This document shows positions 44,652-54,876 of a DNA stretch of 64,000 nt, in pieces. The notes beneath the pieces are model-generated. The model did not search any database, had not been told where the DNA came from, and worked only from the letters and a program-made list of their open reading frames with translations. The DNA is from Naegleria lovaniensis (taxonomy: Eukaryota; Heterolobosea; Eutetramitea; Acrasida; Naegleriidae): NCBI RefSeq assembly GCF_003324165.1, contig NW_025407832.1, forward strand, positions 490,634 to 554,633, written 5' to 3'. Each line of letters starts with the position of its first letter. The first letter of the stretch is position 1. Made by a program: the position numbers and the translations under genes.

Positions 44652-44662
44652 TTTCCGCCAAA
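44652..44662. promoter_or_regulatory. E2F-like site upstream of FAM228-like gene
   Basis: tttccgccaaa reads tttggcggaaa on the minus strand, close to the classical E2F site TTTGGCGGGAA. It lies 27 bp before the next gene's ATG and so is in or near its 5' leader. Confidence 0.3.
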
Positions 44663-44689
44663 ATCCAAAAATTTCAACTACGAAATAAA

Positions 44690-45858
44690 ATGAAGAAGGC
44701 AGACACAAAGGTCGCGTCGTCCGCCTTTTCGAACAACAACAGCTCTGCTGACAACATATCAACCACCTCAGCAGCAACTTCCTCTACACCATCACAACTG
44801 TTTGTACATGATCTTTCACTTTATAAAGAGCTCATTGAAAGCATTTCTGTTCCTGAGGATTATTACGATGACGAAGAGCAATGCGAGTGTTTGCAGCAAC
44901 AACGCGATTCTTCGTCGTCAGTTCAATCGGAACAAAAATCAACTTGTAAAAACACGGGTCCTCTCAACAAGATTATCACTAGAGAAGAAAAACAAAAATT
45001 GGAATTAAAAAGAGAAGCAAAGAAACAAGAAACTGAAGCCTATTTTCAAAAAATCAAAGAAACCACAACGAAATTGCGAAACAAAAAGCATGAAGAATCT
45101 GAAAAACGATTTCAGGAGCTTTGGAACGACATTCTTGAAGAACGAGAAACGTTTTTAAAAGACCTCAATGAAAAACTTGAAGCTTATCATGAAGGAGATG
45201 AGAGAAAGCGACAGCAAATATACGAAGAGTGGTGCGAGAAGGTTTTTGATCCCATCCAAAATCAAATTGATGATCATTTGTCAAAGCTGCCTTTTGAAGA
45301 AATTAAGCGAAAGAAGAGATTAAAATTTGAGGAATATCTCAATAAGCTCAATCACAAACATAAAAACAATGGTGGAGTGTTTCGTGACATTGTGCTTGAG
45401 GATGAATATGATCCATTTGAGTTGTCAAAGGACACGTTTAAATACAAGACAACTTTAAAGAAAAAGATTGGAGAAATGCCTCCTAAACCATCCATGGGAC
45501 TTAGGAAACAAGACATGTTGGATGTGGTACAATATGACAAGTTGGATGCCACTCCTTTCGGTCACTACTCCAAGATGATTCATCCAAATTCAAATTCTTC
45601 GAAACTTGCCTCAAAGTAAGTACATTTAGACACGAATGAAACGTTCATCATGATGTGAAATATTACAGGAAAATGAAATCCGATGTGGAATTTGATGATT
45701 TCACAAAAGAAGAGAAGAGCCCTTGGGAAAATGTTCGAGGGAAGAAAATTCTTCAAAAGATCGAACAAAAAACCACACAACAGCTGGCAAATGGTTTTCA
45801 AGAGGAATCTGGAAGAAAGCAAGCCAAAAGAACTACAATACCCGGTGCCAAAAAGTAA
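44690..45858 (+). CDS. FAM228-like coiled-coil protein
   Basis: Two exons, 44690-45615 and 45669-45858 (371 aa); the 53-bp intron starts gtaagt. A Ser/Thr/Asn-rich N-terminus is followed by a highly charged coiled coil (about residues 105-235). A conserved-looking core then follows: VLEDEYDPFELSKDTFKY, EMPPKPSMGLRKQDM and DATPFGHYSKM. The EDEYDPF element and charged helices recall FAM228A/B, vertebrate proteins associated with ciliated tissue. That link is by eye. The C-terminus is basic (GRKQAKRTTIPGAKK). No enzyme motif is present. Confidence 0.6.
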
Positions 45859-45955
45859 AACTCCCTTGTAGATATGTGTATAATGTAAAATTGAATTAAA
45901 TTATGTATTGAAAGAGTAAATGTATTTGTTACAAAGTGGAATGAGTTTTAAAAGA

Positions 45956-46307
45956 TTATTTCAAATCGTCATCATCAAAGTCATCATCGAAATCTAAAAA
46001 AAAGTGAGAGATCATGTATCATACATGGTGATACCATGAAATCATGATCAACATACCATTGTAGAAATCCTTGTCAACTAGCGACTCTTTCAAAAGTTGT
46101 TGAATGTTCTTTCCGGCTTCTCCGGCCTCTCCTCCAACAAAATTCATATATTCCTCTTGATCCAACATCATTTCAGGATCAAAATCTCCTTCTATATCAA
46201 ATTAAATTATCAAGTATTGGATATAATATTATTTCAACATTTTGATCACCAGTCCTCTAACCACAACACGTACCATCCATAGCCTCGCTCTCTGGGTTGA
46301 AACTCAT
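45956..46307 (-). CDS. COPS9: COP9 signalosome subunit 9 (CSN9/CSNAP)
   Basis: A 68-aa gene in three small exons: 46307-46274, 46191-46057 and 45993-45956; introns of 82 and 63 bp begin gtacgt and gtatgt. Each exon is too short to stand out alone, but joined they give one frame from MSFNPESEAMDEGDFDP to a stop. The C-terminus is KDFYNDFDDDFDDDDLK. Human COPS9 (57 aa) ends in a closely similar acidic, aromatic run of the form DFFNDFEDLFDDDD. That tail lets CSN9 lodge between other subunits of the COP9 signalosome, which removes NEDD8 from cullins and so controls SCF ligases. The match of the tail, the size and the clean splice frame make this call fairly secure. Confidence 0.8.
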
Positions 46308-46503
46308 TTTTTTGTGTTTATTTTTGGATACCAATGAGGTTCAGAAGGTGTCCCTCCAAATGCAAACTCCTGCCAATCATTTGCTGCAATTTTTTGATGA
46401 TGGAAGCAGTAGGCAATCCTCAATGCAGAGAGTAAGAACAAGATATTGTTCTAAGGAGCTCTCTGAAAGAGATGAATCATGTTGAGTGTTGAATTGAAAA
46501 AAA

Positions 46504-47610
46504 ATGTCCTCTGAACCACCTCTCAATCAAGAAATGGTTGTTAACCACCACACTACGAACACTCATGAAAGTATTATGCAAGAAGGAGGATTTACAATCG
46601 TTCATTCTAATTCTTCTTCGGGACGAAGGTTGCAGGCACATCACAACAACAACAACAACAAATATTCATCAATAACAACGAATTATGCATTTTCATCTTC
46701 TTGGAAAAGAAAGAAAAAATTAAATCCAAATAATAATACTTCTCAATTTTCATCAGCAATGAACCATCAAGATTTCGTCGAATTTAATCCAACAAAATTT
46801 GAAAAGGCTTTGGAACGAGTTCGAGAATCGCTTTCGGAAACTATTTGTTCCATGATTGAGAAATATTTTCATCCTCACCAGTCATCACAAATTTTGCAAG
46901 TCATTTGTTATGGAATTGGAGACTTTATTTCAGATAAAATTGCGTTATCACAATTCAAAGTATTATTGCAGATTCTTGACCATTTCAAAAACAAGTACAA
47001 TTCTCAAAACGTGAATCAACACGATTCATTATCTAATGAAAATCATGCTAGGAGTACATCATCTATTACATTGAAATGCTACATATACGATCCAGTTTTT
47101 GAAATTAAAATGTCTACGGGTGACAGAGAACATTTATATCGATATATTAAGGAAAAGTTTGGGATGGAATGGATTGAGAAGAATGAAGAGTGCAAAAGAA
47201 GGATTGACATTACAACATTTGTCTATATGCCTCATTGTGCATTTTCAATGTATTATAACTTGCTGATGGAAAATTGTGACCGACTCAATCATTTAATATT
47301 ACTCTCAAATCAATTGGCAATACGAAAGGAAATTTTAAAAACAATTTTTTCCATGGATGAAAAGAAAGAACTATCTTTGCGCGAGGACAATATAGATTCA
47401 AATTCAAAAATTCAAAAAAAGAAAAAGAAATTGGATGACACAGAAAAGTATTTTCTTAACTTTGTTTTTAATAATACCAATATTTACTTTTTCAACGAGC
47501 AAGAAAGGCCACTGACTGATATTGAAATTTTTGAGATGAGCCGCAGTGAAATAGATCGTGCTCTCAACAGAGAGTCAGATGTTGAACTTATTCACAAATC
47601 TAAATACTAA
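46504..47610 (+). CDS. SRR1-like domain protein
   Basis: Single exon, 368 aa, ATG after an A-run. The N-terminal 100 residues are His/Asn/Ser-rich. The SRR1-like domain follows: QILQVICYGIGDFISDK with the glycine-containing loop, ALSQFKVLLQIL, CYIYDPVFEIK, and TFVYMPHCAFSMYYNLL with the PHC motif. All hallmark blocks of the family are present in order. SRR1 is known from plant circadian and light signalling, and the animal homologue from haem and clock regulation, but the biochemical activity is not established. A Lys run interrupts the C-terminal part. The stop codon overlaps that of the convergent RCC1 gene. Confidence 0.82.
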   Translation: MSSEPPLNQEMVVNHHTTNTHESIMQEGGFTIVHSNSSSGRRLQAHHNNNNNKYSSITTNYAFSSSWKRKKKLNPNNNTSQFSSAMNHQDFVEFNPTKFEKALERVRESLSETICSMIEKYFHPHQSSQILQVICYGIGDFISDKIALSQFKVLLQILDHFKNKYNSQNVNQHDSLSNENHARSTSSITLKCYIYDPVFEIKMSTGDREHLYRYIKEKFGMEWIEKNEECKRRIDITTFVYMPHCAFSMYYNLLMENCDRLNHLILLSNQLAIRKEILKTIFSMDEKKELSLREDNIDSNSKIQKKKKKLDDTEKYFLNFVFNNTNIYFFNEQERPLTDIEIFEMSRSEIDRALNRESDVELIHKSKY

Positions 47611-49354
47611 ATTATTTGCACATTGAATATTACAATATTATTCACTGTTTTGCGTTTAAGAATTTCAATTTGTTGATACTTGGTTGTGTTGAGTAGTTCC
47701 ACTGTTTGTACAACTTCAGAAATATCTTTTAGTGCTACGTTCGTCCAAATGAGTGGCTGCTCAAGTAATAGTATGTACTGCAATATCTGAAAAACGTGCA
47801 GTAACACCTTGGATCTTTTGAAAGAGCCTGATGAAAAATTGCAACTTTTCCCTTATTCTTCGAAACCAGAGGAAGGTATTATCAGCTGATGGAGACATGA
47901 ATATCTTGACAGCAGTTGTACCTCGAGAAATATCAAGTTGAACCGATAGATCCATGTGCAATGGAGAACATTCAACGCTGTATGCTTTAGTATTGGAGCC
48001 TAGTTGGCCTAATTCACAATAAATCATTATGCATTGTTGCCATTTGTGATAATGAGGGACAATAGGACATTAATTTAAGACTACCTACCTAGCTCATTCC
48101 ATCCACATGTATAAATTCTACCACATGCAGTAACCACTCCAGTGTGATATGATCCTGCTGCTATGCTTGTAATGCGGAAATCTGAGAATTGTTGAGGAGG
48201 TGTAATTTCAACAGGAGTAATGGTGACCGTTTCAGAGTAGAAAGGTATTTGTTTGTCATCATTTAAGCCACATCCATAAAATTTGGAGTCCAATGTTTCA
48301 AGAAAATAATGATTACCACCAGCGAAAATATTTCTAATGTTTGGTATGGAAATTTTGATAGGTTGTGCATACAATGTTCTTTCAAATTTTCCATGCAAAT
48401 ACACTTCGTTTTCAGATGTCAAAAATAAGGTATATCTATAACCTGCTTGAATGGTTTTCAAAGTACAATTAAACTTGTTTTGAAATAGAGGTAATAATTG
48501 TGGAGTGCAATAGGCATCACCGTAAATGTCTTCAAAAACGCTTCCCATTCCAAAAACTTTGTTACCATTTTCGCAATAACACACGGAATGAGAGTAACTT
48601 GTGGCAATTAAGGAAACATGAGTATTAGGTTCTGGAAACTGTACTTTTGTAAATTCTGTCACAATTTCTTGATCTTCAATACCTAATTGATGAAAAGAGG
48701 AATCGCCAGCGACATATACCGAACCATTAGATCCAAGTAACATGGAATGAAAGCTTCCACATATAATACTTGTAACTTTAACATCATCTTTAACAGGAAT
48801 TCTTATCAAGTTCGATATTAGATCCACATTTTCGGCTCCTGCCAAGTTCGATACATGTGATCAACAAATATACCAATGCAATTCTTAAAGCAGTCAATAA
48901 AACTCACCAAGCTGACCTAAAAATTTCATGAAACATCAACAGTTATCACATATTCTCAAAGTTCAAATCAACACAATTTTATCATTAAAATTATAGTATT
49001 ACCTTGTTGATTATTTCCAATTCCAAACACTTGTCCACTTTTCGTTAAAAACAATGTATGAATATCTCCATTAGCAATTGCTATCACATCATCCATAATT
49101 TTGTACCACTCGGAAAGTTGTGGAGTGATCAAACAAGAAATAATGGTCTTATTATTTCCTTCCTCCGATGAAGAAGAAGAAGGCTTGCACATCAATTGAT
49201 AATGATCATTCTTTCCGCATACAAAGAGCCATGACCTTGTATCCATTGGCATTTCGTGATGATGATAATGTTCCAATAAGGTGAACTCATCAAGCTTCTG
49301 AGAGATTTCATGATGATGATTTAACATTTTTTTGAGGAAAGTTTGGCCCTCCAT
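47607..49354 (-). CDS. RCC1-repeat (beta-propeller) protein with micro-exon
   Basis: Five exons: 49354-49003, 48916-48908, 48838-48089, 48008-47922 and 47827-47607 (472 aa), every intron in phase 1. RCC1-type repeats are marked by FGIGNNQQGQLGAEN, SIICGSFHSMLLGSNGSVYV, SIAAGSYHTGVVTACGRIY and CGWNELGQLG, so a seven-bladed propeller is likely. The 9-nt exon supplies the QLG of one repeat. The last exon adds a helical tail (KVLLHVFQILQYILLL, then VVQTVELLNTTKYQQ). Reading through the fourth intron would give a different, less sensible end. The ATG at 49327, after an A-run, is an alternative start. Such propellers act as Ran or Rab exchange factors or as substrate-binding parts of ligases; the role here is not clear. 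Confidence 0.75.
48908..48916 (-). other. 9-nt micro-exon in the RCC1-repeat gene
   Basis: The bases gtcagcttg on the minus strand are flanked by tttttag on one side and gtgagt on the other. Included, they add Gly-Gln-Leu-Gly across both junctions, restoring the canonical RCC1 GQLG. Skipping them keeps the frame but drops three residues. Confidence 0.65.
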
Positions 49355-49502
49355 TTGTGTTTGAAAGATTGTTGGCCATTCTGAACCAAGTATTACAATT
49401 CGTCATTTCCAAAGTTGACTGGTGCCACATGGTTAAAAAATATCTTTAAACATAATATTTAAATTATTGAAATTTTCGAATCAACAGATACACACCACCA
49501 TC

Positions 49503-50704
49503 ATGAATTCATCCAAACGAGAAAATATCAAATTGGGAGTCATTCAATGTCATTTCAATCCAGATATTCAAGCATTGAAAAAAGATATTTCCGACAAGGT
49601 TCAACAGGCCTCCGAGCAAGGCTCTCATCTCGTTTTATTACAAGAATTATTCATGATTCGATATCCTGGAGATTTAACCAAGGAAGATAATCCCGAAGTG
49701 TTTGATTGGGCAGAAAATTTAACAATGGCCATTAATGTCATGGAAATTCAGAATCCTACAAGTGATGAGATTGAAAAACACAGTCCTACTCTAGCATTCT
49801 GTCGAGAATTAGCATTGAAACATCGAGTCTTTATTGTTGGAAGTTTATTTGAAAAGTATGAAAATCCAAACGATCTCAAGACACATTATTACAACACTGC
49901 CGTGATTGTTCGTCCAGAGGGAAGTTTATTGGGCAAGACCAGAAAACAACACATTCCATCTGGACCAGGCTACAATGAAGTGGATTTCTTTGAACCAGGT
50001 GATAGTGATTATCCTGTTCATGATACTGGTAAAATTAAAGTCGCAGTGCCAACATGTTATGATCAGTGGAATCCAGAGCTTGCTAGAATTTATGCACTCA
50101 AAGGTTAGTGGAAGGGATACTTCATTATTGTTGAATCTCTCATTCACATTGGAATATTTTGTTATGATTTTATATTCATTGATGATGAAAGGAGCTGAAC
50201 TCATTCTCTATCCAACATGTATTGGAAATGAACCCCTCTATCCTCACTTAGATACCATGCCCATGTGGAGAACGATCATGATTTCTCACACCATTGCTAA
50301 TGGAGTTTTTGTGGCTGCTGCTAATCGAGTTGGGAAACAAAGTGCAGGTCCTCGTGTATTGGAGGCGATTGAGGAGAAGAAGGTGTGTCATGATGAGAGT
50401 TCAACTATGGCCGAGAAATTTGAATTTAATTTTTATGGATCGAGTTTTATTTGTGCACCTGGTGGAAAGGTAAGTTGTTGAGCGTGGCGGTGAATGTTTT
50501 TGACCAATGAATGATTCAAATCTCATCATGTTGTCTCTGATCATGCAATGGTGCCAAAAACAGTTGTTATCAGAAGCTCCTCGTGACCAACCATGTGTGC
50601 TAGTGGCCACCCTTGACTTTGAGCAAATGAATCTATGGAGAGAAGCTTTTCCTTTGCTTCATCAAAGACAGCCACACACCTATGGCAGACTTTTGCAAGA
50701 GTAA
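49503..50704 (+). CDS. Nitrilase-family amidohydrolase, N-carbamoylputrescine amidase-like
   Basis: Three exons: 49503-50103, 50192-50469 and 50564-50704 (339 aa). The nitrilase catalytic triad is complete: Glu47 in LVLLQELF, Lys about 150 in GKTRKQHIPSGPGY, and Cys185 in PTCYDQWNPE. The start (IKLGVIQCHFNPD) and end (GRLLQE) match enzymes that hydrolyse N-carbamoylputrescine to putrescine, CO2 and ammonia, the last step of the arginine-to-polyamine route through agmatine. The xxCxDQWxPE context is typical of that branch. Near relatives such as beta-ureidopropionase cannot be excluded. The middle exon carries an insertion around residues 245-260. The enzyme is likely cytosolic; no signal peptide is present. 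Confidence 0.82.
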
Positions 50705-50777
50705 ACAAATGTTTATCCTTACACGTCTTCACTCGAGTTATTCAACACCAAGCTGGAAAATTTGAAAAACGAAAAAA

Positions 50778-52625
50778 ATGTCTACACTCCAAGTAGCCAA
50801 CGATTGGAATTCATCATGTTCAGCTCCGGGCTGGGGCGATATTCCCACAGAAATCTACGGGGAAATTCTTTCCTTCTTGCCTGTATTGCCATATTGTTTC
50901 AAATTCTCGTCTGTGTGCAAGAGCTGGAGTGAACAAGTGGATTACCTATTAAATTCCATGAGTAGAAATGCCGAACAATTTAATTTTCATTTGCACTTTG
51001 GTATGTGATCAATTTGGTATATTGTTGAGACCGATTGAATCACTAATTTCTATATGATTCCATTATTTGTGTAATGAAATCGATTACTTTAAATCGATGA
51101 ATTCAAAAAAACATTTCAAACTATTTCGGGATGATGAAATTCAGGCTATGTCAATGCTTCTAAAATTGAATATGTGGATTTGTTACGAATCATTGCCAGA
51201 TGTCGTGGAGTTAAAAAGATCACCTTGGTCAATATGGTTGTTAGTAACGAAGTCTTGAACGCCATTGCATTAACTCGCGTAGAAACTCTCATTATCAGTG
51301 ATTGTGCATTGCGATCCTCTTACACGGAAAAGCGTTATGGCAATGATGTTGTACTTCCATTTGGAAATAAGGACATCGACGATCTCTCGACAATATTCCC
51401 GTCCTATTGGGGTCGTCGATCATTTGCCAACGCAAGACAGCGTAAAGAGGATTTACAAAATTTCAAACAAATTTTGGGAAATCAAAACAATGATCCAGAA
51501 ACTAAAATCGTTACACGATTCCAGTTTTTAAAGTATATATTATTTATCAATATCAGTGGTACTATAACTTTGAATGAAACATACAGCGCCAAGTATAGAA
51601 AATTAGATGTTTTTGATCCAGGTGAGACTGATCTGACAACCTTAAATTTTGCCGCTGACAAAGAGATTCTCGACAACTTGGACGACTATAATTACATTAA
51701 GAGATGTTTCACAACACTTCTTACCGTGAATAATCATTCACCTATTTACATCACTGCTTTATATTTAGAGGACGAACATTCTTCCTCCAGATATTCCCAC
51801 TATTTGACATTACAGCCCGATCCTGCACGATTATATTCCCAATGGTACACTCTAAGAAAATCAATTCCAATTTTCTCACTTTATTCTTTCTCTGAGTGGG
51901 TAGCAATCTTGGAAAAATATAATCTATTTCATTGCTTTGATCCCAGTAATTTAAACAGTATGAGTGACCAGAGACTTAAAGAATGTATGGAAGCAAAGCT
52001 TATCCCACCGTTTGCTCTCTGTGATGGTAAGACATTTCTAGAAATAAGATACTTGAAACCAATGTTGGATGCCATTCCCATGCTGTCTAGTGCTTCAAAA
52101 AAGGGCAAGAAATATGCAGATTGGAGAAATACAGATCTAGTGGCATCTTGTATAAAATTCATTACATGGATTCATGAAAACCGTCCAGATACTGTTGATG
52201 AAGAAGATGCAGCTGTCAAGAAAGCTCTCAAAGCTTGTAAAGATGTAGATAAGAAATGGAAGACATGGTTTGAGTCAGTGACATTTGATACAAAACCCGA
52301 AGACATGATTTGTTGGGCACACTTTTTACTGACAGGAAAATATTCGGCCAATTCTAAGAAAACGATGAAAAAAGCACAAACAGAACTAGACATGGAAAGC
52401 GATGAGGAGGAAGAGAAGCCAAAGAAAAGAACATACAACAGAAAGAAGAAGAAGCAGATCGATTCTGACGAGGAAAAACCAAAAAAGAAAGCAGCATCAA
52501 AAAGAAAAAAGAAACAAGCTGATGACGAATCAACTGAAAAAGAAAGCAAGAAGAAGAAAAGTACTGCCCCACCTCCAACAACAGAACGAAGAGTCACTCG
52601 AAGTTCTTCCAAGTCAGTCCAATAA
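50778..52625 (+). CDS. F-box protein with basic, Lys/Glu-rich C-terminus
   Basis: Two exons, 50778-51000 and 51145-52625 (567 aa); the 144-bp intron starts gtatgt. The F-box covers about residues 20-62 (DIPTEIYGEILSFLPVL, FSSVCKSWSEQV). An LRR-like stretch follows (CRGVKKITLVNMVVSNEVL, ETLIISDC). A 300-residue domain of unknown type comes next (EILDNLDDYNYIKRCFTTL). It contains CWAHFLLTGKY near its end, and it is not obviously repetitive. The last 110 residues alternate acidic patches with Lys/Arg runs such as PKKRTYNRKKKK, likely nuclear localisation signals. It is probably a nuclear SCF substrate receptor. It lies 73 bp behind the amidohydrolase in the same direction. Confidence 0.68.
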
Positions 52626-52678
52626 CAATCTTAATTTCATCTTTTTTTTGAACTGCCCAATTTTACAACTTGCAAAAA

Positions 52679-54463
52679 ATGAACGCAAATCTTAGATGCA
52701 ACAATCTTCATTGTTTGGAATTGAGAGAAATATCGGAAAGAGTTCTTCGAAATGAAATTTCAGTACTTGAAGTGATCGATTACTTTATTCAGAGGATTGA
52801 ACGGATGGACACTACAGTCCACGCTGTTTGTGTGAAATTGTTTGATCAAGCAAGAGAACAAGCTTCCGAAATGGATAACTTTATTTCACGAGAGCGACAA
52901 TTTGCTCAACAACAGAAACAACATGAATGGAATGAATCTGCATGGATTGAAAAAATGTTGTCAGCAAAACCATTGCTTGGCATTCCATTTACAGTCAAAG
53001 AAAGTATTCATGTCAAGTCAACTCCAACCACAAGTGGGCTCACCACGCTCAAACATGTGTTATCAGATCATGACTCCATCCTTGTGACTCGATTTAAGGA
53101 ATCAGGCGCTATTTTAATTGGAAAGACCAATGTTCCTCAAATGTTGTGTGGAGACTTTAGTGAAAACCCTGTCTATGGACGAACATGCAATCCTTTCAAT
53201 CGAGAGAGATCCAGTGGTGGAAGCTCAAGCGGTGAGGGAGCTGTGATTGCGTATGGAGGATCGATTTTAGGTGAGTTATTTTTCCATAGTTTCTTCTCAG
53301 AAATATATGTTGAATATTCAACAATTCCACACAAAACCTATTGAAAAAACAAAGGTATTGGAAGTGATATTGGTGGTAGTATCAGACTTCCATCGGCTCA
53401 TTGTGGAGTGTATGGTCTCAAGCCAACTTCAGGACGTCTCACCATGCATGGACATTTCGTTCTCTATGAAGGAATGGAATCGGTGCAATGTCAAATGGGA
53501 CCCATGGCAAGAAGAGTCTCATCCTTAATTACATCCATGAAAGTACTGACACAATATCCGTATGATGACTATTCGAGTGGTTTTTCACATGAGGCACTCC
53601 GGATACCTCCGGTGGAGTTGAGAGATCCAAATCTTGTGGACATTTCCAAGTTACGAATTGCTGTGTTTTATGACAATGAAATTCTTTCCATTTCGAAATC
53701 GTGTGAAAGAGCATTGAATGAAACTGTCCATGCTTTGAAAGAGATGGGTGCTCACGTTGAAACTATATCACTCCAACATTTAGATTTGTACTGGGAATGG
53801 AGAAACTATGTGAAACTTTTGATGGGGGATGGCATGGTCGAATTTAGATCCAAAGCTCAAGGAAGTCAACTCGTGGATGAAGTCAAAGTTCCCTATTATT
53901 TGTCTCTCTTTCCAAATTTTGTGTTAAATTTCTTTGCCACTCTCACTCGATGGATGGGTCAAACCATTATGGGTCATAGTTTCACAACTTTCACAGAAAT
54001 TAGTGTTCCACAGCAACGACAAGCCGTATCACGAAGAGATGCATTCAACATCAAGTTCATGAAAATACTGGATGAAGGGAAATTCGATGCTGTGTTGTGT
54101 CCTGCAACCTCCATACCAGCACATCGTCATGCAGATTCTTCGTTCGTCATTCCTTCCATGGCATATGCTCACTTGTTCAATTATCTTGGATTGCCTGCTG
54201 GTGTTTGTCCAATTACTCGTGTTCGAGAAGGGGAAAATGATTCTGTCGAGTTTTCAAGCGTTGCCACACAAAATTCAAAAGATATGACCTTTCAATATTG
54301 TAAAAAGACATTGCAAAACAGCGCTGGTTTACCCATTGGCGTACAAGTGGCAGCGCGGTATTGGAGAGAAGACATTGTGTTGGGAATTATGAAGCATATT
54401 GAACAGTATTTTGAAAACAATGAGGATTATCCATTGAATCATGATCACACCACAACTCAATGA
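52679..54463 (+). CDS. Amidase-signature enzyme, FAAH-like
   Basis: Two exons, 52679-53270 and 53355-54463 (566 aa); the 84-bp intron starts gtgagt. The amidase-signature catalytic Ser-cisSer-Lys triad is visible: Lys about 105 in GIPFTVKES, the cis-Ser in RSSGGSSSGEGA (about 180), and the nucleophile Ser about 206 in GSDIGGSIRLP, completed across the intron. GVYGLKPTSGRL follows, as in the family. The branch resembles fatty-acid amide hydrolases, which cleave lipid amides, but there is no clear N-terminal membrane helix. A hydrophobic stretch near residue 405 (YYLSLFPNFVLNFFATL) could bind membrane or acyl chain. The substrate is uncertain; the enzyme class is secure. Confidence 0.88.
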
Positions 54464-54876
54464 CATTAATCAGTGCTTCATACTTGGGTTGAATAGGTAA
54501 CTTTTGAAAATGCACCCTCAACACACCTCAACAATCTACGTTCGCAGAAGTGTGTGAAAGTTTCAACTTCCATGTTGATACCTCTTCAACAACAATCAAA
54601 GTTCCTCATTTTGAGAGAGATCCAATAAACGACAACCATTCCCAAGCCATCACGTTAAAAAAAATCATCAAGTCGTCATTGAGTATTTTTAATTCTTGTT
54701 AATACGACATTTTCATTGAGAGAGTTGATAGATCCCACAACATCAATTTCTCTCTGTACATCCATCATTATAACAAATTCGTCTGATCATTCCGATCATT
54801 TATTTTCATATTGATCAAAGATCAATTCTGTTCTCCTCTCAATATTGCAAAGCAATTATCATCTCTCTCTACAAAA
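54464..54876. other. Intergenic stretch, no gene seen
   Basis: The 413 bp between the amidase and the E2 fusion gene hold no frame of note and no tRNA-like structure. The last 100 bp are pyrimidine-rich with short tct repeats just before acaaaaatg, as expected for a leader. Confidence 0.5.

Noticed and set aside
47761-47921. C-terminus of the RCC1 protein by reading through the fourth intron
   Set aside because: A gtacaac donor and tttcatcag acceptor in phase 1 lead to a longer helical tail; the read-through end is short and shows no such pattern.
52172-52612. 146-codon minus-strand frame opposite the F-box gene tail
   Set aside because: It is poly Phe/Ser/Leu, the mirror of the Lys/Glu-rich coding strand.
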